The notes under the pieces: generated by a model
The model's input: only the letters and a program-made list of their open reading frames with translations
Database searches by the model: none
Told to the model about the DNA's origin: nothing
Shown here: in pieces, positions 1 through 8,684 of the stretch
How positions within the stretch are numbered: position 1 is the first letter of the stretch
Layout of the letters: each line of letters starts with the position of its first letter
Position numbers and translations under genes: made by a program
From: Planctomycetaceae bacterium
Lineage (GTDB): Bacteria > Planctomycetota > PLA2
Direction of reading: 5' to 3'
Length of the DNA stretch: 42,219 bases
Assembly: GCA_011525755.1 (NCBI GenBank)
Contig: WYBS01000123.1
Location: forward strand, 1 to 42,219

Positions 1-2
1 GC

Positions 3-557
3 ATCCTCTGCGTGATCGCGAGCGACGCGAGCGCGGGGGCAGGCAGCCCGACCGACCTCGAGGTCTACGTGATGGACACGAACCGCGGGAGCAACCTCGC
101 GGTGCTGACCTCGTCGGTGACCACGGGCACGGCGAATGCGATCAACCACATCTACCTCTCGGCCGACGGCAGCGTGCTCGCGGGCCAGAACGCGAAGACG
201 GCAGCCAGCAGCGCGACGAGCCGCGTCCCGCTGAACAGCAACTCGAACCTCTTCGTCGTGACGAACATCCACGCCGTGCTCGGCGGCGCCACGCCGAACG
301 CCGTCGTGGTGAGCACGGCGCAGTCGCACGGCGCGACGGTCGCCTTCGTCGGCGACGGGACGCTGGCGGGACCGCAGGCGCTCATCTACAGCTCGGGGTC
401 TTCGGGGAGTTCGAACACGACCTGGGCCACGAGGACGCTCAAGGTGGTGCCGCTCGTCGCGGGAGCCGTCCCGACGTCGCTCGACAACACCCAATCGACC
501 TACGCCGTGCTCGCCGGCGGCAGGAAACTCGACGACGACGCGTCCACGGCAGACTGA
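3..557 (+). CDS. 3' end of an unidentified, probably exported protein (partial)
   Basis: The frame is open from the left edge of the window, so the true start lies outside; about 184 residues and the stop are visible. I do not recognise the family. The visible part is rich in Ser, Thr, Ala, Val and Asn and has alternating hydrophobic strands (for example DLEVYVMDTNRGSNLAVLTS), as expected for the last blades of a beta-propeller or another beta-rich exported protein. There is no Cys, no membrane span and no catalytic motif. The tail is acidic (KLDDDASTAD). A strong intrinsic terminator follows 46 bases after the stop, so this gene closes its own transcription unit and is not part of the protease operon downstream. 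Confidence 0.6.
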   Translation: MLCVIASDASAGAGSPTDLEVYVMDTNRGSNLAVLTSSVTTGTANAINHIYLSADGSVLAGQNAKTAASSATSRVPLNSNSNLFVVTNIHAVLGGATPNAVVVSTAQSHGATVAFVGDGTLAGPQALIYSSGSSGSSNTTWATRTLKVVPLVAGAVPTSLDNTQSTYAVLAGGRKLDDDASTAD

Positions 558-603
558 TACTCCAAAGGCGACGGCACCACCCGCCGTCGCTCTCTCTCGG
601 ATC

Positions 604-639
604 GGGCGCCCCACCGCAACGGGGGGCGCCCTCTTTTTT
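604..639 (+). terminator. Intrinsic terminator after the partial first gene
   Basis: A perfect 9-bp stem, GGGCGCCCC (604-612) with GGGGCGCCC (623-631), and a 10-base loop is followed by a T run at 634-639. It separates the partial first gene from the protease operon. Confidence 0.85.
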
Positions 640-672
640 GGGGGGGATCGGAGGGGGCTCCGGGGGCGGCCC

Positions 673-700
673 TTGAGGCGCTCCCCCTCCCGCATACAAT
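673..700 (+). promoter_or_regulatory. Sigma-70-type promoter for the protease operon
   Basis: TTGAGG (673-678) and TACAAT (695-700) are separated by 16 bp, in the only GC-relaxed part of the spacer between the upstream terminator and the ATG at 762. It predicts a leader of roughly 55 bases. Both hexamers differ from consensus at one or two positions; assigned by eye. Confidence 0.6.
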
Positions 701-761
701 CGCGGGGTTCGGCACGGCGGCTGCTCCTTCCGCGGGGGGTCGCCGGCGCCAGGAGGCCCCG

Positions 762-3700
762 ATGCAGTCCAAGCCCGCTCGCGCCCTCGCGCTCCTTCTT
801 CCCCTCCTGCTCTCGTACGCGGCCACGGCGGCCGACGAGTCCACGCAGGGGCTCCGCTATCCGAGCCTTACGCCCGACGGGAAGTCGGTCGTGTTCTGCT
901 ACCGCGGCGACATCTGGATCGCCCCCCGGGACGGCAAAGGCCCGGCGCAGCGCCTCACGATCCACGAGGAGCAGGACACGATCTGCCGCGTGAGCCCGGA
1001 CGGCAAGGAGATCGCCTTCACGTCGAGCCGCAGCGGGAACTACGAGATCTACGTCATGCCGGTGACCGGCGGCGAGCCGAAGCAGGTCACCTTCCACTCG
1101 GGCGTCGACATCGTGTGCGACTGGTCGCCCGACGGGAAGCGGCTCCTCGTGGCCAGCAACCGGGACCTCGGGGACGCCGAGCTCGACCTCTACGAGCTGA
1201 ACCTCGCCGGCGGCACGCCCCGCCGGCTGACCTTCGACGGGGCACGCGAGGCGAGCTACTCGCCCGACGGGACGAGGGTCGTCTACGCGCGCGGGTTCAA
1301 CACGATCTACTGGGACAACTACACGGGGTCCGCCGACTACGACCTCTACATCCTCGACGCGAAGGGCGGGACCCCGCTCCGGCTGACGGACACGCCAGGC
1401 AACGAGCGCTGGCCCTTCTTCAGCGCCGACGGCCGCCGCATCCGGTTCGTGGCCGAGGAGAAGGGGGTCGCCAACTTCTACGAGATGCCCGTGGAGGGGG
1501 GGGAGCGGAAGCAGCTCACCAGGTACGCGGAGGACGTCCACCGCCCCGACCTCGCGTGGGACGGCAGGACGATGGCGTTCGAGCTGGTCGGCCGGCTCTA
1601 TGTCGCGGACCTCGACGCCCCGGCGGAGAAGCCGACCCCGCTGCCGCTCGACGTGCGGAGCGACGTCCGGGACAGCGGCCTCGAGCTGCGCACGATCACG
1701 TCGGGCGGCGAGCACGTGCACGTGAGCGCCGACGGACGCCAGATCGCCTTCTCGCTCCGCGGCGACATCTGGGTCATGCCGGCGAACGGGGGGGAAGGGC
1801 GGCAGGTCACGTCGGGGCCGGGGAACGACCAGTGGCCGCGCTGGAGCCCCGACGGCCAGAGGCTCGCGTACTTCTCCGACAAGGCGGGGAGGAACGGGAA
1901 CGACATCTACGTGGTCGAGCTCAGGACGGGCGCCACGGCGCAGGTCACGAACGCGCCCAAGGACGACTTCTTCCAGAACTGGTCGCCCGACGGGAAGCGG
2001 CTGGTCTTCTGCTCCGACCGGACCGGCAACAAGGAGATCTGGGTCCTCGACCTCGAGAGCCAGCAGCAGGCGCAGCTGACGAACGACCCGGCGGCCGACG
2101 ACGATCCCTCCTTCTCGCCGGACGGCAAGCTCATCGCCTTCGACTCCGGCCGCGCCGGGTCGCAGGCCATCTACGTGATGAACTCCGACGGCAGCGGCGT
2201 GCGCCGCGTGTCGGGCGGCGGCGGCTTCGTCCAGGTGCCCTCCTTCTCGCCCGACGGCAGGATGCTCGTCTTCGAGGCGATGAACCCGGGGACCGGCACG
2301 TCGGGAGGCCTCTACGTCATCGCGGTCTCGGGCGGCCAGGCGATGCAGATCGCCGAGGACGGCTCGGGCGCCTGCTGGAGCCCGCTCGGCGACTACATCT
2401 ACTTCGGTGCCGAGCGCGGCGCGGAGGCCGGGGCCTACCGCGTCGCGGCGCCGAAGGGGGTGTTCGCCGGCGAGCGGATCCCGTTCATCGGCCGCGTGCA
2501 GGTCGACCTGCGGAAGGAGCTCGAGAACCTCTTCGACGAGGCCTGGGCCGCGCTCAAGAACGGCTTCTACGATCCCAAGATGCACGGCGTCGACTGGGAC
2601 GCGATGCGGAAGAAGTACCGCGCCTGGGCGATCGACGCGGAGAACAAGGACGAGTTCCACAACGTGGTGCGCCAGATGCTCGCGGAGCTCGGCGCGAGCC
2701 ATCTCGGGATCGGCGGGGGCCCCCGCTCGCGGGTCGCGCCGGCCGTGAACCCCACCGGATACCTCGGCATCGACTTCGCCCAGGATCCCGAGGAGTCGGG
2801 CGCGCGCCGCGTCGCGCGCGTCCTCTCCAATGGCCCTGCGGACGGCGCGGGGCTGCGCGTCGGCGACATCGTCACGAAGATCGGCGGGACGGAGATCAAG
2901 GCGGACACGAACCTCGACAAGCTCCTCGCGGGCACCGTCGGCAAGCAGGTCCCGGTCGCGTACCGGCCGCGCACGGCCGCGGGCCTCGAGGCGGAGAAGA
3001 CGGTCCAGCTCGTGCCGCTCCCGGCCGGCCGGGTGAACGAGCTCCTCTACGACGAGTGGGTCGCGACGTGCAAGCGCCGCGTCGAGGAGGCCTCGAAGAC
3101 GAAGGACGGCGAGGTCGGCTACATCCACCTGAACCAGATGAACGGCCCGAACCTGCAGCGCTTCGTGCAGACCGTGCAGCAGTGGGCGGCGAACCCGAAG
3201 ATCAAGGGGATGATCCTCGACGTCCGCAACAACGGCGGCGGGAACATCCACCAGCAGCTCATGCAGGTCCTCATCTCGCGCCCGCTCGCGCGCGTGACGC
3301 TGCGCGGCCGCGACCCGGGCGTCCAGCCCGACACGTACTGGGATCGCCCGGTGACGCTCCTGATCAACGAGCGCTCCTTCAGCGACGCCGAGGTCTTCCC
3401 CTTCATGTTCCGCGAGGCGAAGTGCGGGAAGATCGTCGGGGTCCCGACCGCCGGGGGCGTGATCGGCACGAACGACATCACGCTCTCCGACGGGAGCATG
3501 TTCCGCGTGCCGCGCACGGGGTTCCAGGGCATGGACGGGAGGAACCTCGAGGGCATGGGCGTCCCGCCCGACATCCTCGTCGAGGAGACGTCCGAGGACC
3601 GGATCCAGGGCCGCGACCCGCAGCTCGGCAAGGCGATCGAGGTCATCCTCGCGGAGATCGCGGAGCGCGAGAAGGCGGCGCCGAAAAAGCCCGCGCCGGA

Positions 3701-4583
3701 GCCGAAGCCGGAGGCGCCGAAGGAGACCCCCTCCCCCGCGCCCCCTCCCGATCCCACCATGAACCCGCTCGCCGACGCGCGCGCGGGCGAGTGGGTGCGC
3801 TACCGCTGCATCGGCGACGACGGCGTCGAGACGATCCTCAAGGTCACCGTCTCCCGCGTCGAAGGCGGCGAGGTCCACTTCGGCAGGGAGATCGAGAAGG
3901 GGCCGCCCGCGCAGCCTCCCTTCCCGGAGCGGATGGCGAGAAAAAGCCTCCTCGACCTGCTGCCGCAGTTCGGCGAGGTCGTCGGCCACTCCGTCGTCCA
4001 AGGGAAGGTGCGGGACGCGGACGCGGAGATCGTCGAGGCGCGGGTGAAGTTGGCCGACGGCTCCGAGATCTCCCTCCACTTCACCAACGCGGTCCCCGCG
4101 TACGGCCTCCTCAGGGTCGAGACGGGGAAGCGGGTCGTCGTGGAGGCGATCGAGTGGGGGGCCCCCGCAGCCGACGCGAAGGCCGGGGAGACGCCCATGA
4201 ACCCGATCTTCGACGCCGAGGTCGGCGAGTGGGTGCGCGTGCGTCTGGCCGGGCGCGGGGGCGAGACGATCGAGATGACCCGCCGCGTCGTCGGCGTGTC
4301 CGACGACGAGGTGACGATCCTCTGGTCGCTCGACGGCGAGAGCCGCGAGGAGAAGCGGCCCCGCACGCGCCTGCTCACGCCGATGGACGGCTCCGAGGCG
4401 ACCTACGGGCACGAGCGCCTGACCGTCGCGGGCAAGGAGCTCGACTGCGTCGTGATGACCTTCACGCGCGCGGGCGCCGAGGAGAAGGCGTGGTTCTGCA
4501 ACGACGTGCCTGTGACGGGCGTCGTCCGGCACGAGCGCGCGGGGACCGCCCTCCTCGAGCTGCTCGAGTGGGGAAAGGACTAG
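762..4583 (+). CDS. Secreted tricorn-like protease (S41 family) with tandem C-terminal domains
   Basis: This 1273-residue protein begins with a Sec signal peptide (about residues 1-23, ending in ATAADES), so it should act in the periplasm or outside, unlike the cytosolic archaeal tricorn. Residues 25-570 hold repeated WSPDGK/SPDGRxIAF motifs of TolB/WD40-like beta-propellers. A helical C1-type region follows, with the ELGASHLGIG motif (His647). A PDZ domain lies at about 663-760 and the S41 peptidase core at about 775-960, with the nucleophile motif RSFSDAEVF (Ser874, Asp875). The family cuts proteins or peptides into short oligopeptides. After a Pro/Lys/Glu linker come two related domains of about 130 residues (starting at 1000 and 1146), which are not part of the standard tricorn layout. 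The start has a signal peptide directly after it. The prolyl oligopeptidase gene follows two bases downstream. Family assignment is firm; the substrate is unknown. Confidence 0.92.
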   Translation: MQSKPARALALLLPLLLSYAATAADESTQGLRYPSLTPDGKSVVFCYRGDIWIAPRDGKGPAQRLTIHEEQDTICRVSPDGKEIAFTSSRSGNYEIYVMPVTGGEPKQVTFHSGVDIVCDWSPDGKRLLVASNRDLGDAELDLYELNLAGGTPRRLTFDGAREASYSPDGTRVVYARGFNTIYWDNYTGSADYDLYILDAKGGTPLRLTDTPGNERWPFFSADGRRIRFVAEEKGVANFYEMPVEGGERKQLTRYAEDVHRPDLAWDGRTMAFELVGRLYVADLDAPAEKPTPLPLDVRSDVRDSGLELRTITSGGEHVHVSADGRQIAFSLRGDIWVMPANGGEGRQVTSGPGNDQWPRWSPDGQRLAYFSDKAGRNGNDIYVVELRTGATAQVTNAPKDDFFQNWSPDGKRLVFCSDRTGNKEIWVLDLESQQQAQLTNDPAADDDPSFSPDGKLIAFDSGRAGSQAIYVMNSDGSGVRRVSGGGGFVQVPSFSPDGRMLVFEAMNPGTGTSGGLYVIAVSGGQAMQIAEDGSGACWSPLGDYIYFGAERGAEAGAYRVAAPKGVFAGERIPFIGRVQVDLRKELENLFDEAWAALKNGFYDPKMHGVDWDAMRKKYRAWAIDAENKDEFHNVVRQMLAELGASHLGIGGGPRSRVAPAVNPTGYLGIDFAQDPEESGARRVARVLSNGPADGAGLRVGDIVTKIGGTEIKADTNLDKLLAGTVGKQVPVAYRPRTAAGLEAEKTVQLVPLPAGRVNELLYDEWVATCKRRVEEASKTKDGEVGYIHLNQMNGPNLQRFVQTVQQWAANPKIKGMILDVRNNGGGNIHQQLMQVLISRPLARVTLRGRDPGVQPDTYWDRPVTLLINERSFSDAEVFPFMFREAKCGKIVGVPTAGGVIGTNDITLSDGSMFRVPRTGFQGMDGRNLEGMGVPPDILVEETSEDRIQGRDPQLGKAIEVILAEIAEREKAAPKKPAPEPKPEAPKETPSPAPPPDPTMNPLADARAGEWVRYRCIGDDGVETILKVTVSRVEGGEVHFGREIEKGPPAQPPFPERMARKSLLDLLPQFGEVVGHSVVQGKVRDADAEIVEARVKLADGSEISLHFTNAVPAYGLLRVETGKRVVVEAIEWGAPAADAKAGETPMNPIFDAEVGEWVRVRLAGRGGETIEMTRRVVGVSDDEVTILWSLDGESREEKRPRTRLLTPMDGSEATYGHERLTVAGKELDCVVMTFTRAGAEEKAWFCNDVPVTGVVRHERAGTALLELLEWGKD

Positions 4584-4585
4584 AC

Positions 4586-6763
4586 ATGAATCCGGGGGGC
4601 TCCGGGGGCAAGCGCGCCTCGATCGTGGTTTCGCTGCTCCTCCTCGCCGCGTGCAAGGGGAGGCACGAGACCGCCGAGGGGCCGGACAGCTATCCGCCCG
4701 CGGTCGAGGTCGATGTCGTCGACACCTATCACGGGACCGCCGTGCCCGACCCGTACCGCTGGCTCGAGGAGGAGGATTCGCCCGGCACCCGCGCGTGGAT
4801 CGAGGCGCAGAACGAGGTGACGCGCGAGTACCTGGACGACCTCCCGGGCAGGAAGCGGATCCGCGAGCGGCTGGAGCGGCTCTGGAACTTCGAGCGCCAT
4901 GCGATCCCGAGCCGGGCGGGCGGCCGGTACTTCTACGCGCGGAACGACGGCCTCCAGAACCAGTACGTGCTCTTCGTCGCCGACGCGCTCGACGCGGAGC
5001 CGCGCGTGCTGCTCGACCCGAACGCCCTCTCGCCGGACGGGACCGTGGCGCTCGCGGGGCGCTGGCCGAGCCCGGACGGCAAGCACCTCGCCTATGCGCT
5101 CTCGCAGGGAGGATCCGACTGGCGCGAGATCTTCGTGCGCGACGTGGACACGGGCACCGACCGGACCGACCGCCTCGAGTGGACGAAGTTCTCCGACGCC
5201 GCCTGGACCGCCGACAGCAAGGGGTTCTTCTACGTGAGGTTCCCCGAGCCCGCGGAGGGCGAGGCGCTGAAGGCGCTGAGCGAGAACGGGAGGATCCTCT
5301 ACCACGCGGTCGGCACGCCGCAGGAGGAGGACAGGGTCGTCTACGAGAGGCCGGACCAGCCCAAGTGGGGGCTCTATCCGGGCGTCACGGACGACGGGCG
5401 CTACCTCGTGATCTTCGTCGACACGAACGAGTCGCGGAACAACGGCATCTTCGTGAAGGACCTCGCGAACGACGGCCCCGTCATCGAGCTGCTCAAGGAG
5501 ATCGACGCCCAGTACTGGCCGATCGGCAACGACGGCTCCGTGTTCTGGTTCGTGACCGACCTCGACGCGCCGATGCGGAGGATCATCGGGATCGATCTCG
5601 CGAACCCGGCGCGCGACGCGTGGAAGACGGTCATCCCCGAGCAGCCCTACGCGATCGAGGGCGCGTTCGTCGTCGGCGACCGGATCGTCGTCCACTATCT
5701 GCGGCGCGCGCAGAGCCGGATCGAGCTCTTCCATGTGGACGGCACGCCGGACCGGGCGATCCCGCTGCCGCGCGCCGGCTCCGCGAGCTTCCGCCGGGAC
5801 ATCGTCGGCCGGCGGACCGACCGCGAGCTCTTCTTCGCCTTCAGCGGCTTCGTCGAGCCGGAGACGATCTACCGGTACGACTTCGACGCCCCGAAGCTCG
5901 GGGTCTTCAGGCGCGCGAAGGTCGATATCGATCCGGAGCGGTTCACGACGAACCAGGTCGTCTACCGGAGCCGCGACGGCACCCCGGTGACGATGTTCCT
6001 CACGCACCGGAAGAACCTCCCGAGGAAGGGCGACCTGCCCGTGCTCCTCGAGGGGTACGGCGGCTTCGACATCGCGATCACGCCGTCGTTCGGCGTGGAG
6101 GACCTCGTCTGGATGGAGATGGGGGGCGTCCTCGCGGTGCCCAACCTGCGCGGCGGCGGCGAGTACGGCAAGCCCTGGCACGAGGCCGGCATGCGCGAGC
6201 GGAAGCAGAACGTCTTCGACGACTTCATCGCGGCGGCGGAGAGCCTCGTCACGAACGGCTACTCGAACCGCAGGCGCATCGCGATCCGGGGCACGAGCAA
6301 CGGCGGCCTCCTCGTCGGCGCCTGCATGACCCAGCGCCCCGACCTCTTCGCGGCATGCATCCCGGAGGTCGGCGTGATGGACATGCTCCGCTACCACAAG
6401 TTCACGATCGGGTACTCGTGGGTGCCGGAGTACGGCTCGAGCGACGACCCGGAGATGTTCGAGGTGCTCCGCGCCTACTCGCCCTACGAGAACCTCCGGA
6501 AGGGCACGAAGTACCCCGCGACGCTCGTGATGACCGCCGACCACGACGACCGCGTCGTGCCGCTCCACAGCTTCAAGTTCGCGGCGCGGCTGCAGGCGTG
6601 CCAGGGGGGCGAGACGCCCGTGCTCATCCGGATCGACACGAAGGCGGGCCACGGGGCGGGCACGCCGACGAAGAAGCGCATCGACGCGGCGACGGACCGC
6701 CTCTCCTTCCTCGCGCACGCGCTCGACATGAAGGTGAAGCGCCGTTTCTGGAAGAAGGACTGA
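4586..6763 (+). CDS. Prolyl oligopeptidase (S9A), predicted lipoprotein
   Basis: The 725-residue protein has an N-terminal signal with lipobox LLAAC (Cys23), predicting a lipid-anchored periplasmic or outer-membrane peptidase. Residues 35-110 are the family's N-terminal region (PDPYRWLEEEDSPGTRAW), then a beta-propeller to about 455, then the alpha/beta-hydrolase domain. The catalytic serine is Ser571 in GTSNGGLL, the Asp loop is ADHDDRVVP, and the His is His689 in KAGHGAGT. The family cleaves after proline in peptides of less than about 30 residues. The ATG at 4586 lies two bases after the tricorn-like stop, so the genes are almost certainly co-transcribed: the first enzyme would produce oligopeptides and this one trim proline-containing products. 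Length is normal for the family. Confidence 0.93.
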   Translation: MNPGGSGGKRASIVVSLLLLAACKGRHETAEGPDSYPPAVEVDVVDTYHGTAVPDPYRWLEEEDSPGTRAWIEAQNEVTREYLDDLPGRKRIRERLERLWNFERHAIPSRAGGRYFYARNDGLQNQYVLFVADALDAEPRVLLDPNALSPDGTVALAGRWPSPDGKHLAYALSQGGSDWREIFVRDVDTGTDRTDRLEWTKFSDAAWTADSKGFFYVRFPEPAEGEALKALSENGRILYHAVGTPQEEDRVVYERPDQPKWGLYPGVTDDGRYLVIFVDTNESRNNGIFVKDLANDGPVIELLKEIDAQYWPIGNDGSVFWFVTDLDAPMRRIIGIDLANPARDAWKTVIPEQPYAIEGAFVVGDRIVVHYLRRAQSRIELFHVDGTPDRAIPLPRAGSASFRRDIVGRRTDRELFFAFSGFVEPETIYRYDFDAPKLGVFRRAKVDIDPERFTTNQVVYRSRDGTPVTMFLTHRKNLPRKGDLPVLLEGYGGFDIAITPSFGVEDLVWMEMGGVLAVPNLRGGGEYGKPWHEAGMRERKQNVFDDFIAAAESLVTNGYSNRRRIAIRGTSNGGLLVGACMTQRPDLFAACIPEVGVMDMLRYHKFTIGYSWVPEYGSSDDPEMFEVLRAYSPYENLRKGTKYPATLVMTADHDDRVVPLHSFKFAARLQACQGGETPVLIRIDTKAGHGAGTPTKKRIDAATDRLSFLAHALDMKVKRRFWKKD

Positions 6764-6767
6764 CGTC

Positions 6768-8339
6768 GTGGACCGCCCCGGGAGCGGGAACGGGGGGGGG
6801 CGGGGGGCCGTGAGCGTCCGGCCGGGGCTCGCCCTCGCGGACAGCCGGTGGGAGTCGGAGGCGAACGCCTACCTCCAGCGGCGGCTCACGCTGTTCTACG
6901 CCGTCACGCTGGCCGCGGCGGCGGCGTTCTACGTCGCCTCGATCCTGCTCATGGCGGCGCAGAAGGGGTGGGGGATGCATCTCTTCCTCCACCGGTCGCG
7001 CCTCGTCCATCTCGCGGCGACGGTTCTCGCCGCGCTGCTGCTCGCGCTCCTCCTGCGGCGCACCCTGCGGACGAGGGCGCTGCGGCTTCTCGACGCGTTC
7101 GGCCTCTACGCCACGCTCGCCACGTGCCTCGCGATCTACGCCTTCGAGTACCGGTGGCAGGCGCACTCGATGGCGGCGATCCTCTGCCTCTTCGTCTTCG
7201 CGCGGGCCGTCGTCGTCCCGTGCTCCGGCCGCGCCACGTTCCTCCTCTCCCTCCCCGCGCCCCTCGGACTCCTCCTCGTGCAGCTCGCGCATGGCGAGGT
7301 CTACGTGATGGAGGGCGTGCGGAACCCGGACTTCGCGGAAGCCGTCATCTGGGACCAGCTCATCCTCGTGCTCGCCGTGGCGATCGCGGCGCTCGCCTCG
7401 CATGTCAACTTCGGGCTCCGCGTGCAGGTGCACGAGGCGATGCGCCTCGGCCAGTACCGGCTCGAGGAGCTCCTCGGCCGGGGCGCGATGGGGGAGGTCT
7501 ACCGGGCGAGCCACGCGATGCTCCGGCGCCCGACCGCGATCAAGGTGATCCGGCCGGACGCGGCCGACGCGGAGACGCTCCGGCGGTTCGAGCGGGAGGT
7601 GCGCGAGACGAGCCGCCTCTCGCATCCGAACACCGTCTCCGTCTTCGACTACGGCCATACGCCCGACGGCGCGTTCTACTACGCGATGGAGTACCTCGAC
7701 GGCAAGGACCTCCGCCGGATCGTCGAGGAGCACGGGCCGCTTCCGGCGGCGCGGGTGATCCACCTGCTCGGGCAGGCTTGCGGCGCGCTCGCCGAGGCGC
7801 ACGGCGTGGGGCTCGTGCACCGCGACCTGAAGCCGTCGAACGTCGTGGTCTGCCGGCGCGGCGGCGTGCACGACGTGGTGAAGGTCGTGGACTTCGGCCT
7901 CGTGAAGGACGTCACCGCGGCGCCGGACCTCACGGGCACCGGCGCCGTCTGCGGCACCCCGGAGACGATGGCGCCGGAGGTGCTCAGGGGCGAGCCCGCG
8001 ACCGCGAGCGCCGACCTCTACGCGCTCGGCGTCGTCGGCTACTTCCTGCTGACCGGCAAGCCGATCTTCGACGCCGCGACCGCCCTCGAGCTCATCGGCC
8101 ACCACATGCACACGGCCCCCGTACCCCCCCGGGATCGCGTGGCGTCGGTGCCCGCGGACGTCGAGGCCGTGATCCTCCGCTGCCTGCGGAAGGAGCCCGG
8201 GGAGCGCTTCGCGGACGCGGGCGACGCCCGGAAGGCGCTGCTCGCCTGCGCGGACGCGGGTCGCTGGACCGAGGCGGACGCTGCGCGCTGGTGGCGGGAT
8301 CACGCGAAGGGCTCCGGCGCGACGACCTCGCCGCAGTAG
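6768..8339 (+). CDS. Membrane Ser/Thr protein kinase with N-terminal transmembrane domain
   Basis: 523 residues. The first 220 contain about six hydrophobic segments (near 44-65, 83-103, 113-130, 137-153, 159-176 and 195-213). A complete Hanks-type kinase domain follows at about 228-500. Visible motifs are the Gly loop GRGAMGEV (near 238), Lys259 in AIKVI, the catalytic loop VHRDLKPSN (Asp353), DFG (Asp375) and the APE-like MAPEVL. All catalytic residues are present, so an active kinase is expected. The order, membrane domain first and kinase last, is the reverse of PASTA kinases and recalls kinases of Planctomycetota and Acidobacteriota. The GTG start lies four bases after the peptidase stop with AAGGA eight bases upstream, so it belongs to the protease operon. 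The sensed signal and the substrates are unknown. Its last 40 bases overlap the 3' end of the opposing zinc-ribbon gene. Confidence 0.92.
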   Translation: MDRPGSGNGGGRGAVSVRPGLALADSRWESEANAYLQRRLTLFYAVTLAAAAAFYVASILLMAAQKGWGMHLFLHRSRLVHLAATVLAALLLALLLRRTLRTRALRLLDAFGLYATLATCLAIYAFEYRWQAHSMAAILCLFVFARAVVVPCSGRATFLLSLPAPLGLLLVQLAHGEVYVMEGVRNPDFAEAVIWDQLILVLAVAIAALASHVNFGLRVQVHEAMRLGQYRLEELLGRGAMGEVYRASHAMLRRPTAIKVIRPDAADAETLRRFEREVRETSRLSHPNTVSVFDYGHTPDGAFYYAMEYLDGKDLRRIVEEHGPLPAARVIHLLGQACGALAEAHGVGLVHRDLKPSNVVVCRRGGVHDVVKVVDFGLVKDVTAAPDLTGTGAVCGTPETMAPEVLRGEPATASADLYALGVVGYFLLTGKPIFDAATALELIGHHMHTAPVPPRDRVASVPADVEAVILRCLRKEPGERFADAGDARKALLACADAGRWTEADAARWWRDHAKGSGATTSPQ

Positions 8340-8635
8340 AGGCATCGAAGGAAGCGGCCCGGGATCGTCTTCCCGCAGTGGGGGCACGCCTTCGGCGGGC
8401 GGCGGACCTTGCCGTCGAGGATCCCGTCGCTCTCGTCCACCTCGACAACGCGCCTCGCGAGCTCCTCGTCGGTCAGCTGCAGCCGTTCGCGGAGGAGCGT
8501 CCACATCGCCTCCATCGTGACCAGCGCCCGGTCGAGCCGCTGCTCGACGCTGTCGGCCTTCGATTGCGCGCGCTCGGCGCCCGGGGAGGCGGTGGTGCCG
8601 GGATGGGGAGGGCGGTAGTAGCCGAACATGTGCAT
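8300..8635 (-). CDS. Small zinc-ribbon protein of unknown function
   Basis: A 111-residue protein, convergent with and overlapping the kinase 3' end by 40 bases. It starts with an unusual Tyr/Pro/His-rich segment (MHMFGYYRPPHPG), then a probable helix at about 22-70 rich in Glu, Arg and Leu, and ends with a two-knuckle zinc ribbon, Cys84/Cys87 and Cys98/Cys101 (CPHCGKTI...RCLYCG). This resembles zinc-ribbon proteins of no fixed function that bind Zn and often partner with RNA polymerase or membranes. The start was chosen at the first of two ATGs (8635) because the frame farther upstream lies in the promoter and in the divergent gene. TATACT (8647-8642, minus strand) stands six bases before the ATG with no Shine-Dalgarno, suggesting a leaderless mRNA. 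Confidence 0.7.
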   Translation of the reverse strand: MHMFGYYRPPHPGTTASPGAERAQSKADSVEQRLDRALVTMEAMWTLLRERLQLTDEELARRVVEVDESDGILDGKVRRPPKACPHCGKTIPGRFLRCLYCGEVVAPEPFA

Positions 8636-8641
8636 GGGGGA

Positions 8642-8677
8642 AGTATAGGGGGGGCCGGGGGGCAGAAGCGGTAGACT
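8642..8677. promoter_or_regulatory. Divergent -10 elements in a 49-bp spacer
   Basis: The spacer between the minus-strand ATG (8635) and the plus-strand GTG (8685) contains TATACT on the minus strand (8647-8642) and TAGACT on the plus strand (8672-8677). Each sits 6-7 bases before its start codon, which puts the predicted transcription start at or next to the first codon. I see no convincing -35 boxes. The middle is a G-tract pair (G7-CC-G6, 8648-8662). Confidence 0.45.
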
Positions 8678-8684
8678 CTTCCGC

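Noticed and set aside
1115-4585. Open frame extending the prolyl oligopeptidase far upstream
   Set aside because: The extension lies in the shifted frame of the tricorn gene; the real start is the ATG at 4586 with a lipobox signal.
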